Source: Streptomyces antioxidans (GTDB lineage: Bacteria > Actinomycetota > Actinomycetes > Streptomycetales > Streptomycetaceae). Taken from it: a stretch of DNA of 64,000 nucleotides. Position numbers and translations under genes: made by a program. The first letter of the stretch is position 1. Each line of letters starts with the position of its first letter. The stretch is taken from NCBI RefSeq assembly GCF_000968685.2, contig NZ_LAKD02000055.1, forward strand, positions 62,001-126,000, in the 5' to 3' direction. Below the pieces are notes generated by a model, which was not told the origin of the DNA, searched no databases, and saw only the letters and a list, made by a program, of their open reading frames with translations. Below are positions 25,788-33,890 of the stretch, piece after piece.

Positions 25788-27428
25788 ATGGAGTACAACC
25801 TTGCCGACCTGTTCGAGTCGATCGTCGACACGGTGCCCGGCAGAGAGGCGCTGGTGTACCTCGACCACCCCGGCACCGGGGCCGAGCGGCGGCTCAGCTA
25901 CGCCCAGCTGGACGCGGTCGCCAACCGGCTAGGCCACCACCTGGCGGACAGCGGCATCGCCCCGGGCGAGCACGTCGGACTGCACTTGTGCAACGGCGTG
26001 GAGTACCTCCAGACCGCGCTGGCCTGCCTGAAGATCCGGGCGGTGCCGGTGAACGTCAACTACCGCTACGTCGAGGATGAGTTGGTCTACCTCTACCGGG
26101 ACGCGGAGCTGGCCGCGCTGGTCTACGACGCCGAGTTCGGCGAGCGGGTGGCCGCCGCGCTGCCCCACACCGGCACCCTTCGCCATCTGGTGCGGGTCGG
26201 CGCCGGGGAGGGCCCCGGTGGGTCCGTGGCGTTCACCGACGCCGAGGCGTCCGGCTCGCCCGAGCGCGGCTTCCCGGCGCGGTCCGCCGATGACCGCTTC
26301 ATCATCTACACCGGCGGCACCACCGGGATGCCCAAGGGCGTGGTGTGGCGTCAGGAGGACCTCTTCTTCTCCGGTCTCGGCGGCGGCGCCCCGACCGGTC
26401 AGCCGGTCGAGCGCCCGGAGGAGCTGGCCGAGCGGGTGGCCGCGGGCGGCGAGGGGCTGGTCTTCTTCCCCACCCCGCCGCTGATGCACGGAACCTCCAC
26501 CCTTACGGCCTTCATCGCCTTCAACTTCGGCCAGAAGGTGGTGCTGCACCGGAAGTTCTCACCGGAGGCGGTGCTGAGGACGGTCGAGGAGGAGAAGGTG
26601 TCGGCGGTCTCGCTGGTCGGCGACGCGATGCTGCGGCCCCTGGTGGACGCCCTGACCGGCCCCGTCAAGGGCGCCGATCTCTCCTCGCTGCTCAGCGTCA
26701 GCAGCTCGGGCGCGATCCTCTCGGAGACCGTACGCGCCCAGTTCGCCGAGCTCTCCCCGCACACGGTGCTGCTGAACAACTTCGGCTCCTCCGAGTCCGG
26801 TTTCAACGGCACGGCCACCGCCGACTCCGGCCCCGAGAAGGGCTTCCGGCTGCGCGTCAACGCCCGGACGACGGTGGTGGACCCGACGACCCTCGCCCCG
26901 GTGGCGCCCGGTGAGCCCGGTCGGATCGCCCAGCACGGCCATGTGCCGCTCGGCTACTACAACGACCCGGGGAAGACCGCCGAGACGTTCTTCGAGGCGG
27001 ACGGGGAGCGCTGGGTGCTGCTCGGCGACATGGCGACCGTCGACGAGAACGGTGTGATCACCGTCCTGGGGCGCGGCTCCCAGTGCATCAACACCGGGGG
27101 CGAGAAGGTCTACCCGGAGGAGGTCGAAGAGGCCCTTAAGGCCCATCCGGAGGTGTACGACGCGCTGGTGGCGGGCGTTCCGGACACCCGCTGGGGCCAT
27201 CGCGTCGCGGCCGTCGTCCAGCCCCGTACGGAGGCGTCCGGGCTCACCGCCGACGCGGTACGCGACCACTGCCGGGAACGGCTCGCGGGCTACAAGATCC
27301 CGCGCACGGTCGTCTTCACCGACCGCGTGCAGCGCTCGCCCAGCGGCAAGGCGGACTACCGCTGGGCGCGGGCGGTCGCGGAGGGAGCGGAGGGAGCGGA
27401 CGGGACCAGCGCACGGCCCGGCGGATGA
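25788..27428 (+). CDS. Acyl-CoA synthetase, FadD19-like
   Basis: A 546-residue AMP-forming ligase. The phosphate loop YTGGTTGMPKGVVWRQEDLF is close to that of FadD19, the sterol side-chain (C26 carboxylate) CoA ligase. Other motifs are NNFGSSESG and VLLGDMATVDENG, and the C-terminal catalytic Lys lies in RSPSGKADYRWA. GGAGGAG precedes the ATG. It is divergent from the echA19-like operon across 165 bp holding two operator candidates. It would activate the substrate that the divergent operon then cleaves. The substrate (sterol, bile acid-like or hopanoid-like) is unproven. Confidence 0.86.
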   Translation: MEYNLADLFESIVDTVPGREALVYLDHPGTGAERRLSYAQLDAVANRLGHHLADSGIAPGEHVGLHLCNGVEYLQTALACLKIRAVPVNVNYRYVEDELVYLYRDAELAALVYDAEFGERVAAALPHTGTLRHLVRVGAGEGPGGSVAFTDAEASGSPERGFPARSADDRFIIYTGGTTGMPKGVVWRQEDLFFSGLGGGAPTGQPVERPEELAERVAAGGEGLVFFPTPPLMHGTSTLTAFIAFNFGQKVVLHRKFSPEAVLRTVEEEKVSAVSLVGDAMLRPLVDALTGPVKGADLSSLLSVSSSGAILSETVRAQFAELSPHTVLLNNFGSSESGFNGTATADSGPEKGFRLRVNARTTVVDPTTLAPVAPGEPGRIAQHGHVPLGYYNDPGKTAETFFEADGERWVLLGDMATVDENGVITVLGRGSQCINTGGEKVYPEEVEEALKAHPEVYDALVAGVPDTRWGHRVAAVVQPRTEASGLTADAVRDHCRERLAGYKIPRTVVFTDRVQRSPSGKADYRWARAVAEGAEGADGTSARPGG

Positions 27429-27456
27429 CCCGCGGGCGGCCCGGCGGATGACCCGC
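27414..27456. repeat. Short direct repeat at the FadD19-like 3' end
   Basis: Two copies of a ~20-bp unit (CGGCCCGGCGGATGACCCGC) occur 23 bp apart, overlapping the stop codon of the FadD19-like gene. A degenerate third copy lies near 27478-27496. The 89-bp convergent gap has no other feature. Confidence 0.55.
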
Positions 27457-27517
27457 CCCGCGGTCCGGCCCGCACGCAGCTCGGCGGATGCCCCGCAGGC
27501 GGCCCGGGCCGCACGCC

Positions 27518-28132
27518 TTACGGGGCACCCCGCTCGCACACCGAGGGCAGCGAGCGGCCCAGCGCCACCGTGTGCAGCGGGTCCAGACGCCGCCCGTGGA
27601 CCACGGCGGCGGCCCCGGCCGTGAGGTGTCCCACGCAGTCGGGGGACTCGCGCACGGCCGCCGAGTCCGCGATGGCGCGTACGAGTTCGCCGTTGATCCG
27701 GTTGATCTCCAGCCGGACCCGGCCCAGGTCGGGGCGCTCGGTGGGCGCCTGTGAGGGATCGGCGTCCCAGCGGCCGTACAGGCCGCGCTGGACGACCTTG
27801 CTGGCCTCGATCTGGTCGCGGAAGATCGCCTTCGTCGCCACGGGATCGGCGCCCAGCTCCTCGGCCTGCCGCGCCACCGCCTCCAGCACCTCACGCTCCC
27901 GCGCCGGGTCGTCGATCGGGCTGTCCGTGCCCCACTTCGCGGCGGCGACCTCATCGGCCACCAGCACCCGCTGCGCGGACAGTTCGGCCAGTGGCCGCAG
28001 GCTGCCGTGCTCGACACGGGCCGCACCGGCCGCACCGGCCGGTGCGGCGACGGCGGCGGTGGCCCCGGCGGCCAGTGCGGCGACGGCCAGCACGGCGATG
28101 AGCGCATGGCGGGGGGATGGACGCGGTCGCAT
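27518..28132 (-). CDS. Secreted chorismate mutase (AroQ gamma-type)
   Basis: A 204-residue protein with a Sec signal (MRPRPSPRHALIAVLAVAALA...AVAAPAGA) and an all-helical chorismate mutase domain. The segments LSAQRVLVADEVAAAKWGTDSPIDDPAREREVLEAV and ATKAIFRDQIEASKVVQRGLYGRW show the usual Arg/Lys/Glu pattern of secreted AroQ enzymes such as M. tuberculosis Rv1885c. It converts chorismate to prephenate outside the cytosol; why cells export it is unclear. The start at 28132 has AGAGGA upstream. It converges with the FadD19-like gene. Confidence 0.82.
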   Translation of the reverse strand: MRPRPSPRHALIAVLAVAALAAGATAAVAAPAGAAGAARVEHGSLRPLAELSAQRVLVADEVAAAKWGTDSPIDDPAREREVLEAVARQAEELGADPVATKAIFRDQIEASKVVQRGLYGRWDADPSQAPTERPDLGRVRLEINRINGELVRAIADSAAVRESPDCVGHLTAGAAAVVHGRRLDPLHTVALGRSLPSVCERGAP

Positions 28133-28263
28133 GGGCGAGGTTCCTCTCTCGGCGGTACGGGCGGCCCGCGCCATCGTCCGGGCGGGCGGGGCGCGGGCGG
28201 CCGGTCGCGGGTCGCGGGTCGCGGGTCTTGGAACGATAGGCCGCCGCACCGCGAGCACGCCAC

Positions 28264-28296
28264 GGGGCCGGTCCCGCGGGAAGCGGAACCGGCCCC
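28264..28296 (-). terminator. Hairpin after the DUF2267 gene
   Basis: GGGGCCGGTCCCGC (28264-28277) pairs with GCGGAACCGGCCCC (28283-28296) with one mismatch and a 5-base loop. It lies just downstream of the minus-strand stop at 28315 and would end the hsp20-DUF2267 transcript. Confidence 0.65.
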
Positions 28297-28314
28297 ATGG
28301 GCGCGTTGGCCGGA

Positions 28315-28722
28315 TCAGGCGGGCTGTCGCGGCCGGACCAGCTCGGCCTGGCCGAACAGCAGGGCGTAGCCCTCGGGGAGCTGGCCGAGGATGGAGCGCA
28401 GCAGCTCCGGGCCCGCCAGCCGCCCGACGATTCCCAGTACCGATCCGGCGTCCCAGCGGGCGGTCGCCCGGGTGGACCCGGGGACGTGTGCGGCGATGTC
28501 CTTGACGAATCCCCAGCCGGTCAGCCGCTCGGGGCCGGGGATCTCGGCGGCGAGCACCCGCGCCGCCCTCCGGGGCAGTGCCGCGGCGAGGGCGACCCGC
28601 TCCTCGCCGGTGAGCTGACGGCCCAGGGCGGCCAGCACGGTACGGGTGATCTCCTCGGCCCGTTCCCTGGTGGGGTAGAGCCCTTCGTACCGCACCGCTT
28701 CGATCAGCTCGTCGTACGTCAT
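28315..28722 (-). CDS. DUF2267 domain protein
   Basis: A 135-residue protein starting MTYDELIEAVRYEGLYPTRERAEEITRTVLAALGRQLTGEER, typical of DUF2267, a small helical domain of unknown function often found beside stress genes. The start at 28722 has GGAG eight bases upstream; an upstream ATG at 28761 lacks a good site. It lies 82 bp downstream of the hsp20 gene on the same strand, so the two likely form a stress-induced unit. Confidence 0.78.
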   Translation of the reverse strand: MTYDELIEAVRYEGLYPTRERAEEITRTVLAALGRQLTGEERVALAAALPRRAARVLAAEIPGPERLTGWGFVKDIAAHVPGSTRATARWDAGSVLGIVGRLAGPELLRSILGQLPEGYALLFGQAELVRPRQPA

Positions 28723-28804
28723 GCCGGGCTCCTGCCGTCCCGGGCGACGCTGCTGGAACATGGGTGTGGGGGCGCCTTTCTCGTGAAGGGGGGTGGGGTG
28801 TGGG

Positions 28805-29233
28805 TCAGGCGGTCAGCTGGCGGGGGGCGCCACCGCTGTCGCCGATCTTGATCTTGCGGGGCCTGGCCTTCTCCGAGACCGGCAGGCGCAGGGTGAGGAC
28901 GCCCGCGTCATAGGAGGCGTCGATCCGCTCGGTGTCGAGGGTGTCCCCGAGGATGAGCTGACGGGTGTGGAGGCCGGAGGGGCGCTCCGAGGCGATCATC
29001 TCGGCGCCCTCGGGTGCCGGGGAGCGGCGCTCGGCGCGGACGGTCAGCACATTGCGCTCGACATCGAGGTCGATGGTGTCCGGATCGATGCCCGGGAGGT
29101 CGAAGTGGACGACGAACTCGTCGCCCGCCCGATAGGCGTCCATCGGCACGGCTGCCGGCCGTACGGCGGTGCCGAGCAGCTGCTGGGACAGTCGGTCGAG
29201 CTCCCGGAAGGCGTCGGTGCGCATGAGCATCAC
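28805..29233 (-). CDS. Hsp20/alpha-crystallin small heat-shock protein
   Basis: A 142-residue chaperone with the alpha-crystallin domain: VHFDLPGIDPDTIDLDVERNVLTVRAER, then YDAGVLTLRLPVSEKARPRKIKI near the C-terminus (A-x-x-x-n-G-V-L signature). It binds unfolding proteins as oligomers without ATP. The likely start is GTG at 29233 preceded by AAAAGGAG; ATGs follow at 29230 and 29224. A well-formed promoter lies upstream. No perfect HAIR or RheA operator was seen. Confidence 0.88.
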   Translation of the reverse strand: MMLMRTDAFRELDRLSQQLLGTAVRPAAVPMDAYRAGDEFVVHFDLPGIDPDTIDLDVERNVLTVRAERRSPAPEGAEMIASERPSGLHTRQLILGDTLDTERIDASYDAGVLTLRLPVSEKARPRKIKIGDSGGAPRQLTA

Positions 29234-29280
29234 GGATCACTCCTTTTCGTATCGCTGCGTGCGATGCCCTATGCCTTTTT

Positions 29281-29309
29281 ATATAGCGCGACCGGCATTA
29301 AGTTGACAA
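29281..29309 (-). promoter_or_regulatory. hsp20 promoter, -35/-10 pair
   Basis: On the minus strand TTGTCA (29304-29309) and CTATAT (29281-29286) are separated by exactly 17 bp, about 50 bp upstream of the hsp20 start. This resembles a vegetative sigma (HrdB-type) promoter and lies in an unusually AT-rich stretch. Confidence 0.7.
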
Positions 29310-29317
29310 GCCCACGC

Positions 29318-30889
29318 TCAATGTGGCGTCTGACCTGCGCCTCCCGCGCCCTCCCAGTACGGCTCGCGCAGCCGCCGCTTATAGAGCTTGCCATTGGGGT
29401 CGCGTGGCATCTCGGCTATGAAATCGACCGACTTAGGGCATTTGTACCCGGCGAGCCGGGTGGTGCAGTGGGCCAGGATCCCCTCGGCGAGACCGGGTCC
29501 CGGCGCATGCCCCTCGGCGGGCTCCACGACCGCGATGACCTGCTCGCCCCAGTCCTCGTGGGGGATCCCGAAGGCGGCGGCGTCGGCCACGGCCGGATGG
29601 GTGAGCAGCGCGGCCTCGACCTCGGCGGGGTAGATGTTGACCCCGCCGGAGATGATCAGGTCGATCTTGCGGTCGCGGAGGTAGAGATAGCCGTCCTCGT
29701 CCAGGAGGCCGAGGTCGCCGACGGTGAAGAAGTCGCCGATGCGGTTCTTCTCGGTCTTGGACCTGTCCTTGTGGTAGGCGAAGCCTCCGGTGCTCATCTT
29801 CATGTAGACGGTGCCGAGTTCACCGGCCGGGAGCCGGGTGCCCTCGTCGTCGAAGATGGCGATCTCGCTGATGGGCCAGGGGCGGCCGACGGTCCCCGGC
29901 TTCTTCAGCCAGTCCTCGGCGGTGGCGAAAGCGCCGCCGCCCTCGCTGGCCGCGTAGTACTCCTCGACACAGCCGCCCCACCAGTCGATCATTCCGCGTT
30001 TGACGTGGTCGGGGCAGGGTGCGGCGCCATGGATGGCGTGGCGCATCGACGAGACGTCATAGGACCCCTTGACCTCGTCGGGGAGCGCGAGCAGCCGGTG
30101 GAACTGGGTCGGCACCATATGGGTGTGGGTACAGCGGTGGGTGTCGATCAGGCGCAGCATCTCCTGGGGCGTCCACCTGTCCATGAGCACCAGGGGATGG
30201 CCGATGTGCAGCGACGAGCTCGCGAACTGCAGAACGGCGGTGTGGTAGAGCGGTGAGCACACCAGATGGACGTGGTCGGGCTCCTCCTCGCGCGGGGTGA
30301 TGCCGAAGAACCGCAGGAAGCCGCCGAGGTGGCCCTCCTCGGGGAGGTTGCCGGTCAGCGCCCGGCGGATTCCGCGCGGACGGCCGGTGGTGCCGGAGGT
30401 GTAGTTCATCACCCAGCCCAGCTCGCGGTCGGCGGGCGGCTCCTCAGACTGCCCCTCGAGGAGTTGGGCGTACGGGCGGAAGCCGTCGATGGCACCGACG
30501 GCGTAGCGGTGGGTCGCGGGCAGCCCGGCCTCGTCGGCGGCCGCGGCCGCCTGCCCGCCGTAGCGCTCATGGGCGATCAGCACCTTGGACCCGGAGTCGG
30601 AGACGATCCAGGCGATCTCGGGGCCGACCAGATGGTGGTTGACCGGCACCAGATAGAACCCGGCCTGGGTGGCGGCGAGCGCGGCGACGAAGAACTCCAC
30701 CCCGTTGGGCAGCACGACCGCCAGGGCGTCGCCGCGGCGCAGCCCGGCGGCACGCAGTCCGCCGACGAGCCGGTTGCACGCGGCGTGCAGCCGCCCGGCG
30801 GTCCACTCCTCGCCGTCCGGGGCGATGAGGACGGTACGGTCGGGCTCGAGCGCGGCCTGGGCCCAGAAGCCGTTGGGTGTAGGGGACAT
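29318..30889 (-). CDS. AMP-binding acyl-CoA synthetase
   Basis: A 523-residue AMP-forming ligase with phosphate loop NYTSGTTGRPRGI, acyl pocket motif YYAASEGGG, FFTVGDLGLLDEDGYLYLRDRKIDLIISGG and C-terminal Lys in PRDPNGKLYKRRLREPYW. It activates a carboxylic acid as a CoA thioester; the substrate is unknown. AAGGAGG precedes the ATG. A CTGAC/GTCAG palindrome overlaps the region just 5' of the ribosome site, linking it to the echA19/fadD19-like and nitronate monooxygenase-like promoters. Confidence 0.84.
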   Translation of the reverse strand: MSPTPNGFWAQAALEPDRTVLIAPDGEEWTAGRLHAACNRLVGGLRAAGLRRGDALAVVLPNGVEFFVAALAATQAGFYLVPVNHHLVGPEIAWIVSDSGSKVLIAHERYGGQAAAAADEAGLPATHRYAVGAIDGFRPYAQLLEGQSEEPPADRELGWVMNYTSGTTGRPRGIRRALTGNLPEEGHLGGFLRFFGITPREEEPDHVHLVCSPLYHTAVLQFASSSLHIGHPLVLMDRWTPQEMLRLIDTHRCTHTHMVPTQFHRLLALPDEVKGSYDVSSMRHAIHGAAPCPDHVKRGMIDWWGGCVEEYYAASEGGGAFATAEDWLKKPGTVGRPWPISEIAIFDDEGTRLPAGELGTVYMKMSTGGFAYHKDRSKTEKNRIGDFFTVGDLGLLDEDGYLYLRDRKIDLIISGGVNIYPAEVEAALLTHPAVADAAAFGIPHEDWGEQVIAVVEPAEGHAPGPGLAEGILAHCTTRLAGYKCPKSVDFIAEMPRDPNGKLYKRRLREPYWEGAGGAGQTPH

Positions 30890-30906
30890 GGCGGTCCGGT
30901 CCTCCT

Positions 30907-30923
30907 TCTGACGGCAGGTCAGG
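30907..30923. promoter_or_regulatory. CTGAC-type operator before the acyl-CoA synthetase
   Basis: TCTGACGGCAGGTCAGG has arms CTGAC/GTCAG around 5 bp. It matches the 17-bp cores at 25686 and 32149 in length and half-sites. It lies 18-34 bp upstream of the minus-strand ATG at 30889. Confidence 0.6.
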
Positions 30924-31001
30924 GAATGTGGAGCGGGGGTGTGGTGTGCGGGGCGGCCAGAGGTGTGCGGCGCAGCCAGCGGGACGGGGGGACGGACGCG
31001 G

Positions 31002-32105
31002 TCAGGCGCGTCCCGCGATGCGGTTGACGCGGTCGATGGCGCGCTCGAAGCCGCGGGTCAGCTCGTCGAAGACGGCCTGGACCGGGCGTACGGAGTCCAT
31101 CCGGCCGACGATCTGGCCGACCGGCGTCCCGAGCAGCGGTTCCACCTCGTACTTCTGGATCCGCGAGACGGCCTCGGCCACCAGCAGCCCCTGCAGCGGC
31201 ATGGGCAGCGGGCCCGGTCCGGCCGGGTCCTCCCAGGCGTCGGTCCACTCGGTGCGCAGCTGGCGGGCGGGTTTGCCGGTGAGGGCGCGGGAGCGCACGG
31301 TGTCCCCGGACCCGGCCGCCAGCAGCTTGCGGATGAGGGCCGCCGAAGGGAGTCCGGCCTCCTCGGTGGTGAGCCAGAGGGAGCCGATCCACACGCCCTG
31401 GGCGCCCAGCGCCAGCCCGGCGGCGATCTGCTCACCGCTGCCGATGCCGCCCGCGGCGAGCACCGGCAGCGGGTCGACGGCCCGTACCACCTCGGGGGTG
31501 AGCACCATGGAGGCGATCTCGCCGGTGTGGCCGCCCGCCTCATAGCCCTGGGCGACGATGACGTCCAGCCCGGCCTCCTTGTGGTGGAGGGCGTGGCGGG
31601 CGCTGCCTGCGAGGGCGGCCACGAGGATGCCGTGGTCATGGGCGCGGGCGACGACATCGGACGGGGGTGAGCCCAGGGCGTTGGCCAGGAGTTTCACGGG
31701 GTAGTCGAAGGCCACGTCGAGCTGGTCGCGGGCCACCTGCTCGAGCCAGCCGGTGATCCGCCAGCCGGATGCCTCGCCCTCGGCCAGCTCGGGGACGCCG
31801 TGCTTGGCGAGGGTGTCCCGGACGAAGGCGCGGTGCCCCTCGGGGATCATCGCCTCGATATCGGCCTCGGTGACCCCCTCCACCTTCTTCGCGGGCATCA
31901 CGACGTCCAGGCCGTACGGTCTGCCGTCGGCGTGTGCCTCCAACCAGTCGAGGTCGCGGGCCAGCTCCTCGCCCGCGCCGTAGCGCACCGCGCCGAGCAC
32001 ACCGAGGCCGCCGGCCCGGCTGATCGCCGCGGCCACGGCGGGGAACGGCGTGAAGCCGAAGACGGCGTGCTCGACACCCAGCCTTGTGCTCAGCTCCGTC
32101 TGCAT
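31002..32105 (-). CDS. Nitronate monooxygenase-like FMN protein
   Basis: A 367-residue TIM-barrel flavoprotein of the NMO/2-nitropropane dioxygenase family. FMN-binding features are VAQGYEAGGHTGEIASM, PVLAAGGIGSGEQIAAGLALGAQGVWIGSLWL. Family members oxidise nitronates or reduce enones; a relative (IpdC) acts in sterol ring degradation in mycobacteria, but this protein is not clearly IpdC. The promoter carries a 17-bp palindrome shared with two acyl-CoA genes, suggesting a linked catabolic role. Monocistronic as far as seen. Confidence 0.8.
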   Translation of the reverse strand: MQTELSTRLGVEHAVFGFTPFPAVAAAISRAGGLGVLGAVRYGAGEELARDLDWLEAHADGRPYGLDVVMPAKKVEGVTEADIEAMIPEGHRAFVRDTLAKHGVPELAEGEASGWRITGWLEQVARDQLDVAFDYPVKLLANALGSPPSDVVARAHDHGILVAALAGSARHALHHKEAGLDVIVAQGYEAGGHTGEIASMVLTPEVVRAVDPLPVLAAGGIGSGEQIAAGLALGAQGVWIGSLWLTTEEAGLPSAALIRKLLAAGSGDTVRSRALTGKPARQLRTEWTDAWEDPAGPGPLPMPLQGLLVAEAVSRIQKYEVEPLLGTPVGQIVGRMDSVRPVQAVFDELTRGFERAIDRVNRIAGRA

Positions 32106-32148
32106 GGGCGGCAGGATGCCGCAGGGTGCCGGACGAAGGAAGAGTTTT

Positions 32149-32165
32149 TCTGACGCTACGTCAGA
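32149..32165. promoter_or_regulatory. CTGACG palindrome upstream of the nitronate monooxygenase-like gene
   Basis: TCTGACGCTACGTCAGA has perfect 7-bp arms around CTA. It lies 44 bp upstream of the ATG at 32105. The half-sites and 17-bp length match the sites at 25686 and 30907. Confidence 0.75.
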
Positions 32166-32233
32166 TTGGTGGCGGGAAAACCGCGCCCCGGGCCGTCCGG
32201 AGGGACCCTGGAGGCTCAGGCGCCCGTCGGAGA

Positions 32234-32262
32234 GGGCCCGGAGCCCCGGGAGACCCGGGCCC
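32234..32262 (-). terminator. Hairpin after the phytoene desaturase-like gene
   Basis: GGGCCCGG (32234-32241) pairs with CCGGGCCC (32255-32262) around a 12-base loop, immediately downstream of the minus-strand stop at 32269. Confidence 0.5.
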
Positions 32263-32268
32263 CCGGGG

Positions 32269-33825
32269 TCACGTCTCCAGCACCGCCATGGCCGCGTTGT
32301 GCCCAGGGATCCCGCTCACCCCGCCACCGCGCACCGCGCCCGCGCCGCACAGCAGCACATTGGCGTGGCGCGTCTCCACGCCCCAGCGGCCGGTGCCCTC
32401 CTGGGTGTACGGGAAGGCCAGGTCCCGGTGGAAGATGTTGCCGCCGGGCAGCCGCAGGTCGGCGTCCAGGTCCAGCGGCGTCCTGGCCTCGATGCACGGA
32501 CGCCCGTCGGCGTCCCGGGCCAGACAGTCGGCGATCGGCTCGGCCAGATGGGCGTCGAGCTCCGCGAGGGTGGCGCGCAGCAGCGCGCCGCGCGCCGCGT
32601 CGTTGTCCTCGGTGAACAGCCGGGCGGGGGTGTGCAGTCCGAACAGGGTCAGGGTCTGATAGCCCTCGCGGGCGAGCTCCGGGCCGAGGATCGACGGATC
32701 GGTCAGCGAGTGGCAGTAGATCTCCGAAGGCGGCCGGTGCGGCAGCTCCCCCGCCACCGCCTGGCGGTACGCCTCCTCCAGCGCGCCGTACCCCTCGGCG
32801 ATGTGGAACGTCCCGGAGAACGCCTCGCGCGGGTCCACCTCGCGGTCGCGCAGCGCGGGCAGCCTGCGCAGCAGCATGTTCACCTTGAGCTGCGCACCCT
32901 CGGCGGGCGGTGCGGGCGGCTCCTCGCCCAGCAGCCGGGCCAGTTCGCGCGGTGCCGCCCCGACGAGCACATACCGGGCGGCCGTGGTGGACTCCCCCGC
33001 CTCGCCCTCGTACCGCACCTCCGCCGAGGTGCCGTCGGTGGCGATCGAGGTGACCTCCCGGTCAGTCGCGATCCGCGCGCCCGCCGCGCGGGCGGCGTCG
33101 GCGAGGGCGTCGGTGAGCGCGCCCATGCCGCCGACGGGGACGTCCCAGTCGCCGGTGCCGCCGCCGATCACGTGGTAGAGGAAGCAGCGGTTCTGGCGCA
33201 GCGACGGGTCATGGGCCCGGGCGAAGGTGCCGATGAGCGCGTCGGTGAGGACCACGCCCCGGACGAGGTCGTCGTGGAACGCCGCCTCGATCGCCTCCCC
33301 CAGCGGCCGTTCGAACAGCGCCTGCCACGCCGCGTCGTCCCCGATCCGCGCCCGCAGGTCCTCCCGGGTGGGCAGCGGCTCGGTCAGCGTGGGGAAGACC
33401 CGCTCGGCGACGCGCTGGGTCATGCCGTAGAACCGCTCCCAGGCCGCGTACTCCCTATCCGACCCGGTCAGCCGCTCGAACGCGGCGCGCGTCCTGCCGG
33501 TGGCGGCGGTGTCCACCAGCAGCCCGGTGGGGCGCCCGTCCCGGACGTCGGGGGTGTACGAGGACACCGCGCGCTTGCGCACCGCGAAGCGCAGCCCGAG
33601 GTCGTCGACGATCCGCCGCGGCAACAGGCTGACCAGATAGGAGTAGCGGGACAGCCGTGCGTCCACCCCGGGAAAGGGCCGCGTGGACACGGCCGCGCCA
33701 CCGGTGTGGCCAAGGCGCTCGAGCACCAGCACGCTCCGCCCGGCGCGGGCGAGGTACGCGGCGGCGACCAGACCGTTGTGACCACCGCCGACGATGACGA
33801 CGTCGTACGCATCGCTGTGAGACAT
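32269..33825 (-). CDS. FAD-dependent phytoene desaturase-like oxidoreductase
   Basis: A 518-residue flavoprotein with the N-terminal dinucleotide fold VVIVGGGHNGLVAAAYLARAGRSVLVLER and C-terminal VLLCGAGAVRGGGVSGIPGHNAA, as in CrtI/retinol-saturase-like amine-oxidase superfamily proteins. No carotenoid genes lie nearby, so a carotene substrate is doubtful; redox chemistry on a lipid is more likely. It starts with ATG at 33825. The MpaB-family gene upstream on the same strand may share its transcript (65-bp gap). Confidence 0.78.
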   Translation of the reverse strand: MSHSDAYDVVIVGGGHNGLVAAAYLARAGRSVLVLERLGHTGGAAVSTRPFPGVDARLSRYSYLVSLLPRRIVDDLGLRFAVRKRAVSSYTPDVRDGRPTGLLVDTAATGRTRAAFERLTGSDREYAAWERFYGMTQRVAERVFPTLTEPLPTREDLRARIGDDAAWQALFERPLGEAIEAAFHDDLVRGVVLTDALIGTFARAHDPSLRQNRCFLYHVIGGGTGDWDVPVGGMGALTDALADAARAAGARIATDREVTSIATDGTSAEVRYEGEAGESTTAARYVLVGAAPRELARLLGEEPPAPPAEGAQLKVNMLLRRLPALRDREVDPREAFSGTFHIAEGYGALEEAYRQAVAGELPHRPPSEIYCHSLTDPSILGPELAREGYQTLTLFGLHTPARLFTEDNDAARGALLRATLAELDAHLAEPIADCLARDADGRPCIEARTPLDLDADLRLPGGNIFHRDLAFPYTQEGTGRWGVETRHANVLLCGAGAVRGGGVSGIPGHNAAMAVLET

Positions 33826-33890
33826 GCCCTCTGGTTAGCACGCGGTGATCGCCGGGGCCAGGCCGCCCGGGGACGCCACGGCCTCGGAGG

